Shown here: piece by piece, positions 1 to 10,379 of the stretch | Layout: each line of letters begins with the position of its first letter | Position numbering within the stretch: the first letter of the stretch is position 1 | Source of the DNA: Rhodocyclales bacterium | Lineage (GTDB): Bacteria; Pseudomonadota; Gammaproteobacteria; Burkholderiales; Rhodocyclaceae | Direction: 5' to 3' | DNA length: 64,000 nt | NCBI GenBank assembly: GCA_026399475.1 | Contig: JAPLQY010000012.1 | Location: 39,957 to 103,956 of the forward strand | Notes under the pieces: generated by a model | The model's database searches: none | What the model saw: only the letters and a program-made list of their open reading frames with translations | Told to the model about the DNA's origin: nothing | Position numbers and translations under genes: made by a program

Positions 1-262
1 AGCTTTTACAAAAGTATTGAGTTCCATTTGCATGTTCCCCTCTTAATAAAAAAGTGGCATTGCCACGGTTGCCTTCGAATGAAATGGCTTGGCTGACTTC
101 CGGCGACGCTGTTTCTACTCGCGCTTTCGACGGCGCAGGGCAGATGGAAGCAGTCATCCAACCAAACAGTATGGAGCATCGGGAGCGAGGCGCCAATCCC
201 TTGCCCCGGACAGGGCCTTGGTCCGTGGCGCCCGCGCCACGGCGATTTCGGACGGCATGACG

Positions 263-294
263 AAAAAAAACCGCTCCCATGCAAGGGGAGCGGT
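263..294 (-). terminator. Rho-independent terminator of the peroxiredoxin gene
   Basis: Stem CCGCTCCC (271-278) / GGGAGCGG (286-293); on the minus strand followed by 8 T (263-270). Confidence 0.85.
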
Positions 295-327
295 TCGCCG
301 GTTTGGTGCCCCGGGGTGCTGCTTTTC

Positions 328-924
328 TTAGAGCGCGGCGGCGTTTTCGGCCAGATATTTGGCGACGCCCTCGGTCGAGGCGTTCATCCCCTTCTTGCCC
401 TTCTGCCAGCCGGCGGGGCAGACCTCGCCGTGTTCTTCGGTGAATTGCAGGGCGTCGACCATGCGCAGCATTTCGTCGATGTCACGACCCAGCGGCAGGT
501 TGTTCACCACCTGGTGCTGCACCACGCCGGCCTTGTCGATCAGGAAGGAGCCGCGGAAAGCCACGCCGCCGGCCGCTTCAACGTCGTAGGCCTGGCAGAT
601 GGCGTGATTGATGTCGGCTACCAGCGGGTAACCCACCTGGCCTATGCCGCCATTGTTGACCGGGGTGTTCTTCCAGGCCAGGTGCGTGAACTCTGAATCG
701 ATCGAGCAGCCGATGACTTCGACGCCGCGCTTTTTGAACTCGTCCAGGCGGTGATCGAAGGCGATCAGTTCCGAGGGGCAGACGAAGGTGAAGTCGAGGG
801 GATAGAAAAACAGCACGACGTGCTTGCCCCGCAGCGAGGACAGCTTGAGTGGCTTGAATTCATTGTTGCCGAAGACGGCGGTTGCGGTGAAGTCGGGGGC
901 TTGTTTGCCAACGAGTACGGCCAT
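328..924 (-). CDS. Typical 2-Cys peroxiredoxin (AhpC/TSA family)
   Basis: 198 aa; FYPLDFTFVCPSE peroxidatic Cys motif and C-terminal GEVCPAGW resolving Cys motif. Confidence 0.95.
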   Translation of the reverse strand: MAVLVGKQAPDFTATAVFGNNEFKPLKLSSLRGKHVVLFFYPLDFTFVCPSELIAFDHRLDEFKKRGVEVIGCSIDSEFTHLAWKNTPVNNGGIGQVGYPLVADINHAICQAYDVEAAGGVAFRGSFLIDKAGVVQHQVVNNLPLGRDIDEMLRMVDALQFTEEHGEVCPAGWQKGKKGMNASTEGVAKYLAENAAAL

Positions 925-985
925 GGGGAACTCCTGGGATAGTGGTTGAAAAGACCTTGGTTATATAGTGGCGATTCGCCGAAAT

Positions 986-1261
986 TCAAGCCGTCGGCCG
1001 CAATTCGAAGTCCGTGTAGTCGCCGCTGGCGGTTTCAACCATCACGTCATCCACCGCAGCGCCGCTCGGACCCCGGCGACTCCACTCAAGCATCGCCTCG
1101 ACCTGCCCGGCGCTGCCAGCGACCATGGCCTCGACGCTGCCGTCGCGGCGGTTGCGCACCCACCCGTTCACGCCCAGCAATCGGGCTTGCGCCAGCATCG
1201 CGTAACGGAAGCCGACGCCTTGCACCAGGCCGGTAATAATGAGACGACGAGCCTCCGTCAC
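986..1261 (-). CDS. acyP: Acylphosphatase
   Basis: 91 aa; [16 protein letters not shown] and [17 protein letters not shown] motifs; GTG start overlaps the metG stop (GTGA). Confidence 0.92.
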   Translation of the reverse strand: MTEARRLIITGLVQGVGFRYAMLAQARLLGVNGWVRNRRDGSVEAMVAGSAGQVEAMLEWSRRGPSGAAVDDVMVETASGDYTDFELRPTA

Positions 1262-3399
1262 TTCACTTTCATTCCGGGTTGCGCGCCGCTGTCCGGCGAG
1301 AGCAGGAACAGCCCGGGCGACTTGCCGTCGGTGTCCGACGCAGCCAGCACCATGCCCTCGCTGAGGCCGAATTTCATCTTGCGCGGCGCGAGGTTGGCCA
1401 CCATCACCGTGAGGCGGCCGACCAGCTGCGCCGGATCGTAGGCCGACTTGATGCCGGCGAACACATTGCGCGTGCCACCTTCGCCGAGGTCGAGGGTCAA
1501 ACGGATCAGCTTGTCGGCGCCTTCGACGTGTTGCGCGTCGGCGATGCGGGCGATGCGAAGGTCGACTTTGCCGAAGTCGTCGATCGAGATGTGTTGCAGC
1601 GTCGGCTCGGCCTGACCCTGCACCTTGTCCTCGGTGGCCTGCTGGTGCTGGGCATGGCGTTGCGGCGACTGCGGGTCGGCAGCCGGCGTTGGCGGCGCGG
1701 CGACCGGCTCCAGCGATTCGCGGTTGGCGGCGACCAGGGCTTCGATCTGTTTCGGGTCGATGCGCTGCATCAGATGTTCGTAGGGATTGATCAGGTGCGC
1801 CGGCGGCAGCAGGTGGCCGGCGTCGGCCCAGTGCAGCGGGGCCACGTTGAGGAATTCCTCGGCGCGTTGCGCCAGCTTGGGCAGCACTGGCTTGAGATAG
1901 ATGGTGAGCAGGCGGAAAGCGTTGATCAGCAGCGAGCAGACCTCGTGCAACTTCGCGTCCTGGCCTTCCTGCTTGGCCAGCACCCAGGGCTGGTTCTTGT
2001 CGACGTACTGGTTGACCTGGTCGGCCAGCGCCATCACGCGGCGCAGGGCGCGCGCGCTGTCGCGGGCTTCGTAAAGGGCGGCGATCTCCTCGGCGGCCTC
2101 CATGATGCCGGGCAGTTCGGCCTGGAAGCGCTCGTTGAGGTGGCTGTGCAGCAGCTTGCCCTCAAAGCGCTTGGCGATGAAACCGGCGGCGCGGCTGGCG
2201 ATGTTGATGTACTTGCCGACCAGGTCGGAATTCACGCGCTGGGTGAAGTCCTCCAGGTTGAGGTCGATGTCCTCCATGCTGCCGTTGAGCTTGGCGGCGA
2301 AGTAGTAGCGCAGCCATTCCGGGTTCAGCCCTTGCGCCAGGTAGGACTCGGCGGTGATGAAGGTGCCGCGCGACTTCGACATCTTGGCGCCATCGACGGT
2401 GAGAAAGCCGTGGGCAAAGACGCTGGTCGGCACGCGATAGCCGGCGTGCTCCAGTTCGGCCGGCCAGAACAGGGCGTGGAAGTAGAGGATGTCCTTGCCG
2501 ATGAAGTGATACAGCTCGGCCTTCGAGTCCTTGCCCCAGAACTCGTCGAAATCGAGTCCCTTTCTCGCGCAGAAGTTTTTGAAGGAGCCCATGTAGCCGA
2601 TCGGCGCATCGAGCCAGACGTAGAAGAATTTCCCCGTGCTTTTTCCGGACTCGCCGGGAATCTCGAAGCCGAAATACGGCGCATCGCGTGAGATGTCCCA
2701 GTCGGTGAGCTTGTTCTCGCCGGGTTCGCCCAGCCACTCCTGCAGCTTGTTGATCGCCTCCGGTTGCGCCTTGCACACCTCGCGCGTGGCGCGGCGCAGG
2801 AACTCCTGGCAGCGCGGATCCGAGAGCTTGAAAAAATAATGGTCGGAGGACTTCAGCACCGGTTGCGCGCCTGACACCGCCGAGTAGGGATTCTTCAACT
2901 CGGTCGGCGCATAGGCCGCGCCGCAGGACTCGCAGGCATCGCCGTACTGGTCCTTGGCCCCGCACTTCGGGCACTCGCCCTTGATGAAACGGTCGGGCAG
3001 GAACATCTGCTTGACCGGATCGTAGTGCTGCTCGATGGAGCGCACTTCTATCAGTCCGGCGGCCTTGAGCTTGCCGAAGATGTCTTCGGCATAGTGACGC
3101 GTCTCATCCGAATGCGTGGTGTAGTAATTGTCGAAGGCGACATGGAAGCCGGCGAAATCGCGCGAATGCTCGGCATGCACGCGGGCGATCAGCTGTTCCG
3201 GCGTGACGCCTTCCTTCTCCGCGCGCAGCATGATCGGCGTGCCGTGGGTGTCGTCGGCGCAGACGAACCAGCACTCGTGGCCGCGCATTTTCTGGAAGCG
3301 CGTCCAGATATCGGTCTGGATGTACTCGACCAGATGGCCGAGATGGATCGCGCCGTTGGCATAGGGCAGGGCGCTGGTGACGAGGATCTTGCGGGTCAT
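1258..3399 (-). CDS. metG: Methionyl-tRNA synthetase
   Basis: 713 aa; HLGHLVEY (HIGH-type), KMSKSRGT (KMSKS), [18 protein letters not shown] zinc knuckle, C-terminal tRNA-binding domain. Confidence 0.98.
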   Translation of the reverse strand: MTRKILVTSALPYANGAIHLGHLVEYIQTDIWTRFQKMRGHECWFVCADDTHGTPIMLRAEKEGVTPEQLIARVHAEHSRDFAGFHVAFDNYYTTHSDETRHYAEDIFGKLKAAGLIEVRSIEQHYDPVKQMFLPDRFIKGECPKCGAKDQYGDACESCGAAYAPTELKNPYSAVSGAQPVLKSSDHYFFKLSDPRCQEFLRRATREVCKAQPEAINKLQEWLGEPGENKLTDWDISRDAPYFGFEIPGESGKSTGKFFYVWLDAPIGYMGSFKNFCARKGLDFDEFWGKDSKAELYHFIGKDILYFHALFWPAELEHAGYRVPTSVFAHGFLTVDGAKMSKSRGTFITAESYLAQGLNPEWLRYYFAAKLNGSMEDIDLNLEDFTQRVNSDLVGKYINIASRAAGFIAKRFEGKLLHSHLNERFQAELPGIMEAAEEIAALYEARDSARALRRVMALADQVNQYVDKNQPWVLAKQEGQDAKLHEVCSLLINAFRLLTIYLKPVLPKLAQRAEEFLNVAPLHWADAGHLLPPAHLINPYEHLMQRIDPKQIEALVAANRESLEPVAAPPTPAADPQSPQRHAQHQQATEDKVQGQAEPTLQHISIDDFGKVDLRIARIADAQHVEGADKLIRLTLDLGEGGTRNVFAGIKSAYDPAQLVGRLTVMVANLAPRKMKFGLSEGMVLAASDTDGKSPGLFLLSPDSGAQPGMKVK

Positions 3400-3523
3400 G
3401 ACACGGTCTTTCCGGGTGCTGGCGGCGGCCGCCTGGCCTGCCGCATCTCAAGGGGCGCATTGTACCGGCGCCGGGTGGAAGCCGGGACTCGCCCCGGCCA
3501 GGTGGACAATCAATAACCGAAGC

Positions 3524-3541
3524 TGTACAGTAACGCGTACA
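3524..3541 (+). promoter_or_regulatory. Candidate YefM operator (TGTACA plus CGTACA, 12 bp apart)
   Basis: TGTACA at 3524-3529 and CGTACA at 3536-3541 just upstream of the YefM-like ORF. Confidence 0.5.
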
Positions 3542-3557
3542 TATAAGGAGCCCCGCC

Positions 3558-3809
3558 ATGGATGCAATTACCTACACCACTGTTCGCGCAAACCTCGCCA
3601 GCGCCATGGACCGCGTTTGCGACGACCATGAAGCCCTGATCATTACTCGCAACGGAGAGCAGTCCGTCGTGATGCTTTCGCTCGAAGACTACAAGGCGCT
3701 GGAAGAAACTGCCTACCTTTTGCGCACGCCGGCTAACGCCAGGCGTCTTCTCTCAGCCGCCGCACAACTGAACGCCGGCAAAGGCGTTGAGCGGAAGCTG
3801 GCCAAGTGA
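3558..3809 (+). CDS. yefM: Phd/YefM family antitoxin
   Basis: 83 aa; MDAITYTTVRANLASAMDRVCDDHEALIITRNGEQSVVMLSLEDYKALEET is typical YefM. Confidence 0.93.
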   Translation: MDAITYTTVRANLASAMDRVCDDHEALIITRNGEQSVVMLSLEDYKALEETAYLLRTPANARRLLSAAAQLNAGKGVERKLAK

Positions 3810-4060
3810 AGCTGATTTTCGCTGACGAGGCATGGGAAGATTACCTGTATTGGCAAAAGCAGGACAAGCGCATGGTCGAAAGGATCAACAAGCTGATACG
3901 TGAGACGCAGCGCGAGCCTTTCGCAGGCATTGGAAAACCCGAACCGTTGAAGCATGCGCTTTCAGGGTTCTGGTCACGCCGGATAACGGACGAGCATCGC
4001 ATGGTGTATCGGGTCGAGGGCGATGCTCTGCAAATTGCGCAGTTGCGCTTCCACTACTGA
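3806..4060 (+). CDS. yoeB: YoeB family mRNA interferase toxin
   Basis: 84 aa; WEDYLYWQKQDKRMVERINKLI ... SRRITDEHRMVYRV ... RFHY; GTGA overlap with the antitoxin. Confidence 0.95.
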   Translation: MKLIFADEAWEDYLYWQKQDKRMVERINKLIRETQREPFAGIGKPEPLKHALSGFWSRRITDEHRMVYRVEGDALQIAQLRFHY

Positions 4061-4789
4061 AACGCTCAGCGTCGAAGGATTGCGGATTACGGGAGGCCGG
4101 CGCGCGATGAGTTCCCGCATGCCTACAAGGGGCATTGCCCCTCGCCCAAGGGCCCACGACAGCACCCCCTCCTGTCCTCCCCCGCCCTCGGGGCGGGGAA
4201 AGGGGGCGCGCAAACTCGTTACGTGCTGACTTGCGGGATACCCCGCCGCCCCGGCCCTGCGGGCGGAGGGCTCGCCACAGTCTCGCCCGTTCGCGCGGCG
4301 CAAGGCCAATCAATTGGCCTTGCGAAACCCCGCGCTCACCCCTCGCTGCGGAAGGTCCTCCGGGCCGGTCGCTAAACTCGCTTCTCGCTTTGCGCGCCTG
4401 GATTCCGCTTCGCGGGACGGCGTCGGACAACGCGACCGGACTTCCCCCGGCGAATCTTCCTCGCTCGGCGGGTCAGAGGGGAATGAAAAGCGTCGCACGT
4501 GATTGGGCGTGCCGAAAACAAAAGCGAAGCTGACACCAATAGTTCGAAAATACGGTAGCGGCTGTTAGCCCTTGCTAGCGTTTGGCTTGGCGGTAGGCTG
4601 CATGAATGGCGTCGCTGGGGTAGCCTGACGCAGTCAGGCCGGGGCACGCTTCTTTGGGTACTTTTTTGTCGTGCAACAAGAAAGTATCTCGCCCGCCGGG
4701 GCGAGTCCCGGCATTTCCCTTGTGGGCGCAAGGGGTATCGTCGTAGCGCGGTCAGCGCAGACACCCCGTAATCCGCTATCCTTTCATCC
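4061..4789. other. Non-coding, hairpin-rich interval (degraded/dispersed repeat sequence)
   Basis: No credible ORF; several inverted repeats, e.g. AAGGCCAAT-CA-ATTGGCCTT near 4300-4320, TACTTTTTTGT/ACAAGAAAGTA near 4660-4690, CTCGCCC/GGGCGAG near 4690-4705. Confidence 0.55.
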
Positions 4790-5632
4790 ATGCAAGTCGT
4801 CCTCATCAGCGGCCTTTCCGGTTCCGGCAAATCCATTGCCCTCAATGTGCTGGAGGATGCCGGTTACTACTGCGTTGACAACCTGCCGGCGCCGCTCCTG
4901 TCCGATCTGGTCGGCCACCTGCGGGTCGAGGGGCATCGGTTCGCGGCGGTGGCGGTGGACATGCGCGGCGGGTCGAGCATTGCGGCGCTGCCGCCGCAAC
5001 TGCGCAATCTGGAAGCTCAGGGCATCACGCTGCGCTTCGTCTTTCTCGATGCGCGCAACGACGTGCTGATCCAGCGCTTTTCCGAGACCCGCCGTCGCCA
5101 CCCGCTGGCCGGCGACGACGTGACGCTGGAGGAAGCCATCGCCCGCGAGCGCGAGGCACTGGAGACGCTGGCCTCGCTCGGCCACCATATCGACACCAGC
5201 AACCTGCGGCCGAATGCGCTGCGTGCCAGCATCAAGGAGTTCGCGGCGCTGGATGAGCGCAGCGGGCTGACGCTACTGTTCGAGTCCTTCGGTTTCAAGA
5301 ACGGCATTCCGCTCGATGCCGACCTGGTGTTCGATGTGCGCTGCCTGCCCAATCCGCATTACGATCCGGCGCTGCGTCCGCTCACCGGGCGCGATGCCGA
5401 GGTGATCCGCTTTCTTGAAGCGCAACCCGAGGTGGCGCGCATGGAGGCCGATCTGCGTCGTTTCATCGGCGACTGGCTGCCGGCCTATATCCGCGACAAC
5501 CGCTCCTACCTGACGGTGGGCATCGGCTGTACCGGCGGGCAGCACCGCTCGGTGTATCTCGCCGAACAACTCGCCGCGCATTTTCGCGAATCGGCCAGGG
5601 TGCTGGTGCGCCATCGCGGCCTGGTCGAATGA
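4790..5632 (+). CDS. rapZ: RNase adapter protein RapZ (P-loop NTPase)
   Basis: 280 aa; [31 protein letters not shown] and [15 protein letters not shown] motifs. Confidence 0.97.
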   Translation: MQVVLISGLSGSGKSIALNVLEDAGYYCVDNLPAPLLSDLVGHLRVEGHRFAAVAVDMRGGSSIAALPPQLRNLEAQGITLRFVFLDARNDVLIQRFSETRRRHPLAGDDVTLEEAIAREREALETLASLGHHIDTSNLRPNALRASIKEFAALDERSGLTLLFESFGFKNGIPLDADLVFDVRCLPNPHYDPALRPLTGRDAEVIRFLEAQPEVARMEADLRRFIGDWLPAYIRDNRSYLTVGIGCTGGQHRSVYLAEQLAAHFRESARVLVRHRGLVE

Positions 5633-6075
5633 AGGACCACGTTCCCGACGGCCTGCGTGAACTGCTGGCGCAAGCCACGGGCGCGGGCAATGCGCCCTGG
5701 CGCAGCTTGCTGAAGCCCGGCGACTGGGTGCTGCTGCTGGCCGCCGGCGTGCTCGTCGCGGCGTCCTACCCGCTGCTGTGGCGCGGCGGTACCGCGGATC
5801 GTGCCATCGTCAAGCGTGACGGTCAGGTGGTCACCGAACTGGCGCTGAATGCCGCGCGCAGATATGAAGTTGCCGGCGCCATCGGCAATACCATTATCGA
5901 AGTGCAGCCCGGCCGCGCCCGCGTGGTGTCGGACCCCGGTCCGCGCCAGTACTGCGTGCAGCAGGGCTGGCTGACGCGCGCCAATGCCGTGGCGATCTGC
6001 GCACCGAACCATGTGACATTGCAACTCTCCGGACGCGGCGGCCAGAATGGCGGCTATGACACCCTCAACTATTGA
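5629..6075 (+). CDS. NusG domain II-containing protein
   Basis: 148 aa; [14 protein letters not shown]-terminal TM and C-terminal [14 protein letters not shown]; overlaps the rapZ stop. Confidence 0.75.
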   Translation: MKDHVPDGLRELLAQATGAGNAPWRSLLKPGDWVLLLAAGVLVAASYPLLWRGGTADRAIVKRDGQVVTELALNAARRYEVAGAIGNTIIEVQPGRARVVSDPGPRQYCVQQGWLTRANAVAICAPNHVTLQLSGRGGQNGGYDTLNY

Positions 6076-6613
6076 GTTGCCGGTCACCGCCGATGACTAC
6101 CGCATCGCGCGCTACGCTGCGGCGGCGATAGCGCTCACCGTGGCCGAAGCGGCCCTGCCCAGCCCTCTGCCCGGCATCAAGCCGGGGCTGGCCAACATCA
6201 TCGTGCTGGTGGTGCTGGCGCGCTACGGCTGGCGCGATGCCGCCTGGGTCAGCCTGCTGCGCGTGGTCGCGGGCAGCCTGGTGATCGGCCAGTTTCTCGC
6301 GCCGGGATTTTTTTTGGCGCTGGCCGGCGCGCTTTGCAGCCTGGGCGTGCTGGCGGTGGCGCAGCATCTGCCGCAGCGCTTCTTCGGTCCGGTCTCGGCC
6401 AGCGTGCTGGCTGCGTTTGCCCACATCGGCGGGCAGATTGCGCTCGCCCGGATCTGGCTGGTGCCGCACGACGGCGTGTTCTACCTGCTGCCGCTGTTCG
6501 CCACGGCGGCGCTGGTATTCGGTACCATTAACGGTCTCGTCGCGGCGCGCTTGCTTGCCATACCCGTTGCCGAGCCCGTCGCTGCGCCTCCCGTGCCGAA
6601 AGCCGCTTCATGA
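6047..6613 (+). CDS. Gx transporter family protein (heptaprenyl diphosphate synthase component I-like)
   Basis: 188 aa membrane protein; LPSPLPGIKPGLANIIVLVVLARYGWRDAAWVSLLRV motif. Confidence 0.8.
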   Translation: MAAMTPSTIELPVTADDYRIARYAAAAIALTVAEAALPSPLPGIKPGLANIIVLVVLARYGWRDAAWVSLLRVVAGSLVIGQFLAPGFFLALAGALCSLGVLAVAQHLPQRFFGPVSASVLAAFAHIGGQIALARIWLVPHDGVFYLLPLFATAALVFGTINGLVAARLLAIPVAEPVAAPPVPKAAS

Positions 6614-7218
6614 TCATTCCGCTGTTTCCCCTGCAGTCAGTGCTTTTCCCCGGTGGGCGGCTGCCGCTGCGAATCTTCGAGCAGCGCTACATGGACATGG
6701 CCAAGACTTGTTTCAAGGAGTCGGGCTCCTTCGGCGTCTGCCTGATTGCGCGCGGCGAGGAGGTGGCCCGCGCCGGGCAGAAACCTGCCGAACCACACGC
6801 AGTGGGCACGCTGGCGCATATTGCGGACTGGGACATGCAGCAACTGGGCGTGCTCAACATTATCGCCCAGGGCGGCGAACGCTTCCGTTTGCTGCGCCAC
6901 TGGAGCGAGGACTCAGGCCTGCTGAAGGGCGAGATCGAACTGATTGTCGCGCCGGCCGTGCTGCCCGTTCCCGGCCCTTACGCGCGACTGGTGCCACTGT
7001 TGCGCGCCATCGTCGGGGAGATGGAGGCCGGTGCGCCGCATGCCCCGGCCATGCCGCATCGATTCTTCGACGCCGGCTGGCTCGGCATGCGCTATGCCGA
7101 AGTGCTGCCTATCCCCATCGTCGCCAGGCAGAAGCTGCTGGAAGTCGAGGACAGCATCGATCGCCTCGAGATCATCTATCGCTTCCTCGAGAGCAAGGGT
7201 CTGTTGCCGGACGCCTGA
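6610..7218 (+). CDS. LON peptidase substrate-binding domain protein
   Basis: 202 aa; MIIPLFPLQSVLFPGGRLPLRIFEQRYMDM typical LON N-domain. Confidence 0.92.
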   Translation: MIIPLFPLQSVLFPGGRLPLRIFEQRYMDMAKTCFKESGSFGVCLIARGEEVARAGQKPAEPHAVGTLAHIADWDMQQLGVLNIIAQGGERFRLLRHWSEDSGLLKGEIELIVAPAVLPVPGPYARLVPLLRAIVGEMEAGAPHAPAMPHRFFDAGWLGMRYAEVLPIPIVARQKLLEVEDSIDRLEIIYRFLESKGLLPDA

Positions 7219-8252
7219 GCCTCCTCGAGGATGCGCCGGATGGGGGCCGGCAGCGCTGCACTGGCGGTCTCGGTCAGTGCCAGCCACTGCCATCCCTGCT
7301 CCATTACCGCATTGCCCGGATTCACGCGCAGTCGCAGCGGCGCAATGTGCAGACGAAAGTGGCTGAAGGCGTGCACCAGGGTCGGCGCCGGCTCTACCGC
7401 GAGGACGCGGCAGGCGAAGCGGCGCTCGGCCCATTCCCGGGCATCGGTGCCTGCGGGCAGTTCCGGCAGTGACAGCAGTCCGCCCCAGATGCCGACCGGC
7501 GGACGGGTTTCCAGCAGCACGCGATTGCCGTCCTGCAGTACCAGCAGCGTCGCGTGACGCTGTGGAATATCGCGGCGCGGTTTGGCTTGCGGCAGCTCCG
7601 CGGTGCGACCGGTGGCGCGGGCGACGCAGATGTCAGCGAGCGGGCAGGCCTCGCAGCGCGGTTTGGTTCTGGTGCAGACCATGGCGCCGAGATCCATCTG
7701 TGCCTGGTTGTAGATGGTGCCGTGGCGCGCCGGCATCAGTTCTGTGGCCAGCGCCCAGAGGCGCTTTTCCACCGCGCCGCTGCCGGGGAAACCCTCGATG
7801 CCGCAGGCGCGGCACAACACGCGCTTGACATTGCCATCGAGAATCGGTGCGTGGACGCCGAAGCAGAAAGTGGCGATCGAGTTGGCGGTGGAGCGGCCGA
7901 TGCCCGGCAGTTGCGCAATCAGCGCGGGGTCGTGCGGGAATATCCCGTTGTGCTGGTCCGTCACGGCGCGCGCTGCAGCGTGCAGGTTGCGTGCCCTGGC
8001 GTAGTAGCCGAGCCCGCTCCACATCGCCATGACATCCTCGACCGGCGCGGCGGCGAGATCGGCGAGTTGCGGAAAGCGTTCGAGAAAGCGCAGGTAGTAG
8101 GGGATTACCGTCGCCACTTGCGTCTGCTGCAACATGATTTCCGACAGCCAGACGCGGTAGGGGTCCGTGGTGTTCTGCCACGGCAGGTCGTGGCGGCCGT
8201 TCTTCTTGTGCCAGCGGATCAGCCGGGAGGCAAAATCCTTCTCCGTGGTCAA
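7176..8252 (-). CDS. mutY: A/G-specific adenine glycosylase
   Basis: HhH-GPD ([15 protein letters not shown]), catalytic [11 protein letters not shown]-like segment, Fe[14 protein letters not shown] start at 8252 overlaps the purT stop. Confidence 0.95.
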   Translation of the reverse strand: MTTEKDFASRLIRWHKKNGRHDLPWQNTTDPYRVWLSEIMLQQTQVATVIPYYLRFLERFPQLADLAAAPVEDVMAMWSGLGYYARARNLHAAARAVTDQHNGIFPHDPALIAQLPGIGRSTANSIATFCFGVHAPILDGNVKRVLCRACGIEGFPGSGAVEKRLWALATELMPARHGTIYNQAQMDLGAMVCTRTKPRCEACPLADICVARATGRTAELPQAKPRRDIPQRHATLLVLQDGNRVLLETRPPVGIWGGLLSLPELPAGTDAREWAERRFACRVLAVEPAPTLVHAFSHFRLHIAPLRLRVNPGNAVMEQGWQWLALTETASAALPAPIRRILEEAQASGNRPLLSRKR

Positions 8253-9463
8253 TTGCCTTTGACCGGTTTCACCCGCGAGGCGGCGAGTTTGGCCCGCGTC
8301 CGCGCTTCGTCCGTCGTGTCGGCGTTCGCCACCGCCACGCCCATGCGACGTTTGGCGAAGCTCTCGGGCTTGCCGAACAGGCGCAGGTCGGATTCGGGCA
8401 CCTGCAGTGCCTGGGCCACGCCTTCGAAGGCAATGCCCTGCGCTTCCATGCCGCCATAGATCACGGCCGAAGCACCGGGGCGACGCAGGGATGTATCCAC
8501 CGGCAGGCCGAGGATCGCCCGGGCATGCAGTTCGAATTCGGACAGGCGCTGCGTCGCCAGCGTCACCAACCCGGTGTCGTGCGGACGTGGGCTGACTTCG
8601 GAGAACCACACCTGGTCGTCCTTCACGAACAGCTCGACGCCGAAGATGCCTCGCCCGCCGAGCTTGCCGGTGATGGCCCGGGCGATGTCGCGCGATTTCT
8701 GCAGGGCGGTCGGTGTCATCGCCATCGGCTGCCAGGATTCGACATAGTCGCCATTCACCTGGACATGGCCGATCGGTTCGCAGAAGAAGGTTTCAACATT
8801 GCTGTTCGCACCGACGGCGCGCACCGTGAGCAGGGTGATCTCGTAGTCGAAGTCGATAAAGCCTTCGACGATAATTCTTCCCGCGCCGACGCGGCCGCCG
8901 GCCTGCGCGTAATCCCATGCGGCCTTGACGTCGGCCTGGCTCTTGAGCAGCGACTGGCCCTTGCCGGAGGACGACATCACCGGCTTGACCACGCAGGGGA
9001 AGCCGATGCTATCAATGGCCGCCTGCATTTCGGCCAGGGAATCCGCGAACTGGTAGGGCGAGGTGGGCAGCCCGAGTTCTTCCGCCGCCAGCCGGCGGAT
9101 TCCCTCGCGATTCATGGTGAGTTGGGCGGCGCGGGCGGTGGGAATGAATTCAGGAAAGTGTCCGGCGACGCCGTCGCGCTCGATCTCGACCAGCGTGGCG
9201 GTAGCGATGGCCTCGATCTCGGGGACCACCAGATGCGGCTTTTCCTTTTCGATCAGCGCGCGCAGGGCGGCGCCATCGGTCATGGTCACGACATGGCTGC
9301 GATGCGCGACCTGCATGCCGGGGGCATCGGCATAGCGATCGACGCCGATCACTTCGCAACCCAGCCGCTGCAATGCGATAATGACCTCCTTGCCGAGTTC
9401 GCCACAACCCAGGAGCATCACACGCGTGGCGGAAGGAGAAAGCGGAGTGCCGATACGATTCAT
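8249..9463 (-). CDS. purT: Formate-dependent phosphoribosylglycinamide formyltransferase (PurT)
   Basis: ATP-grasp; [59 protein letters not shown]; start set to the internal ATG at 9463. Confidence 0.96.
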   Translation of the reverse strand: MNRIGTPLSPSATRVMLLGCGELGKEVIIALQRLGCEVIGVDRYADAPGMQVAHRSHVVTMTDGAALRALIEKEKPHLVVPEIEAIATATLVEIERDGVAGHFPEFIPTARAAQLTMNREGIRRLAAEELGLPTSPYQFADSLAEMQAAIDSIGFPCVVKPVMSSSGKGQSLLKSQADVKAAWDYAQAGGRVGAGRIIVEGFIDFDYEITLLTVRAVGANSNVETFFCEPIGHVQVNGDYVESWQPMAMTPTALQKSRDIARAITGKLGGRGIFGVELFVKDDQVWFSEVSPRPHDTGLVTLATQRLSEFELHARAILGLPVDTSLRRPGASAVIYGGMEAQGIAFEGVAQALQVPESDLRLFGKPESFAKRRMGVAVANADTTDEARTRAKLAASRVKPVKGN

Positions 9464-9522
9464 GATGCCCATCAGGTGCTCCCGATAACAAAGTTCGCCG
9501 GATTTTAGGACGATCAGCCCCA

Positions 9523-10014
9523 ATGAACCAGCCGTATCAGTACAGTTTCGACCCGCGCAGCCTGCGCGATGCGCTCGGCGAATTCGCCACCGGCGTTACC
9601 GTTGTCACCGCGCGCGCGGCGGATGGCCAGCCGATAGGCGTCACCATCAATTCCTTCGCCTCGGTCTCGCTCGAGCCGCCGCTGGTGCTGTGGAGTCTCG
9701 GCCTGCAGTCACCTTCGCTGGCGGTGTTCGAGTCGTGCAGCCACTATGCGGTGAACGTGCTCGCCGCCGACCAGAGCGAATTCGCGCAGCGTTTTTCTCA
9801 GTCGCAGGGTGACAGGTTCGCCGGCATCGAATGGAAAGACGGGGCTGGCGCTACGCCTATCCTCCCCGGTTGTTGCGCCTGGTTCGAGTGTCGCAACGAG
9901 ATGCGCTATCCCGGTGGCGATCACCGGATTTTCGTCGGCTATGTGGAAAACTTGCGTCGCGAAGAGAAGTTGCCGCTGGTTTTCCATGGCGGGCGCTATC
10001 GCGCCCTGGCCTGA
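9523..10014 (+). CDS. Flavin reductase family protein
   Basis: 163 aa; [46 protein letters not shown]. Confidence 0.93.
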   Translation: MNQPYQYSFDPRSLRDALGEFATGVTVVTARAADGQPIGVTINSFASVSLEPPLVLWSLGLQSPSLAVFESCSHYAVNVLAADQSEFAQRFSQSQGDRFAGIEWKDGAGATPILPGCCAWFECRNEMRYPGGDHRIFVGYVENLRREEKLPLVFHGGRYRALA

Positions 10015-10053
10015 CTCCCGCTCGATACCTTGGCCGCGCTTTGCGCGTCGGTG

Positions 10054-10260
10054 TCAGTGGGCGCGGTGGGCCTGCGGGTTCCAGGAAAACAGGGCGCGCA
10101 GGCTCTTGCCAATCGCTGCCAGGCCTGACAGGGCAGTAGCGCCCAGCAGTTGGCCGTATACCTGCAGGCGGGCAGCGATGACTCCCTCAATGCGCTGCAT
10201 TTCTTCGGCGCGCATCTGGCGAGCTTCTCGTTCAATCTTGGTAATGTCGATGGGGGACAT
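10054..10260 (-). CDS. Small conserved-looking protein of unknown function
   Basis: 68 aa; MSPIDITKIEREARQMRAEEMQRIEGVIAARLQVYGQLLGATALSGLAAIGKSLRALF: charged helix plus one hydrophobic segment; own upstream region with palindrome. Confidence 0.6.
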   Translation of the reverse strand: MSPIDITKIEREARQMRAEEMQRIEGVIAARLQVYGQLLGATALSGLAAIGKSLRALFSWNPQAHRAH

Positions 10261-10278
10261 GATCTTTCCTTTTTATAT

Positions 10279-10295
10279 TGCGGTGCAACACCGCA
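10279..10295. promoter_or_regulatory. Perfect 17-bp palindrome, candidate operator
   Basis: TGCGGTG-CAA-CACCGCA about 20 bp upstream of the minus-strand 68-aa ORF. Confidence 0.4.
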
Positions 10296-10379
10296 TGACT
10301 GCAATGTAATTACATATTCAACTAAAGACAATTAGCAGTAGTGGAACAACATTGATGAATATTGGTCCATAATGATCCA

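Noticed and set aside
4061-4789. Multiple 60-157 aa ORFs between yoeB and rapZ
   Set aside because: Arg/Pro-rich, mutually overlapping on both strands, and overlapping hairpins; treated as non-coding.
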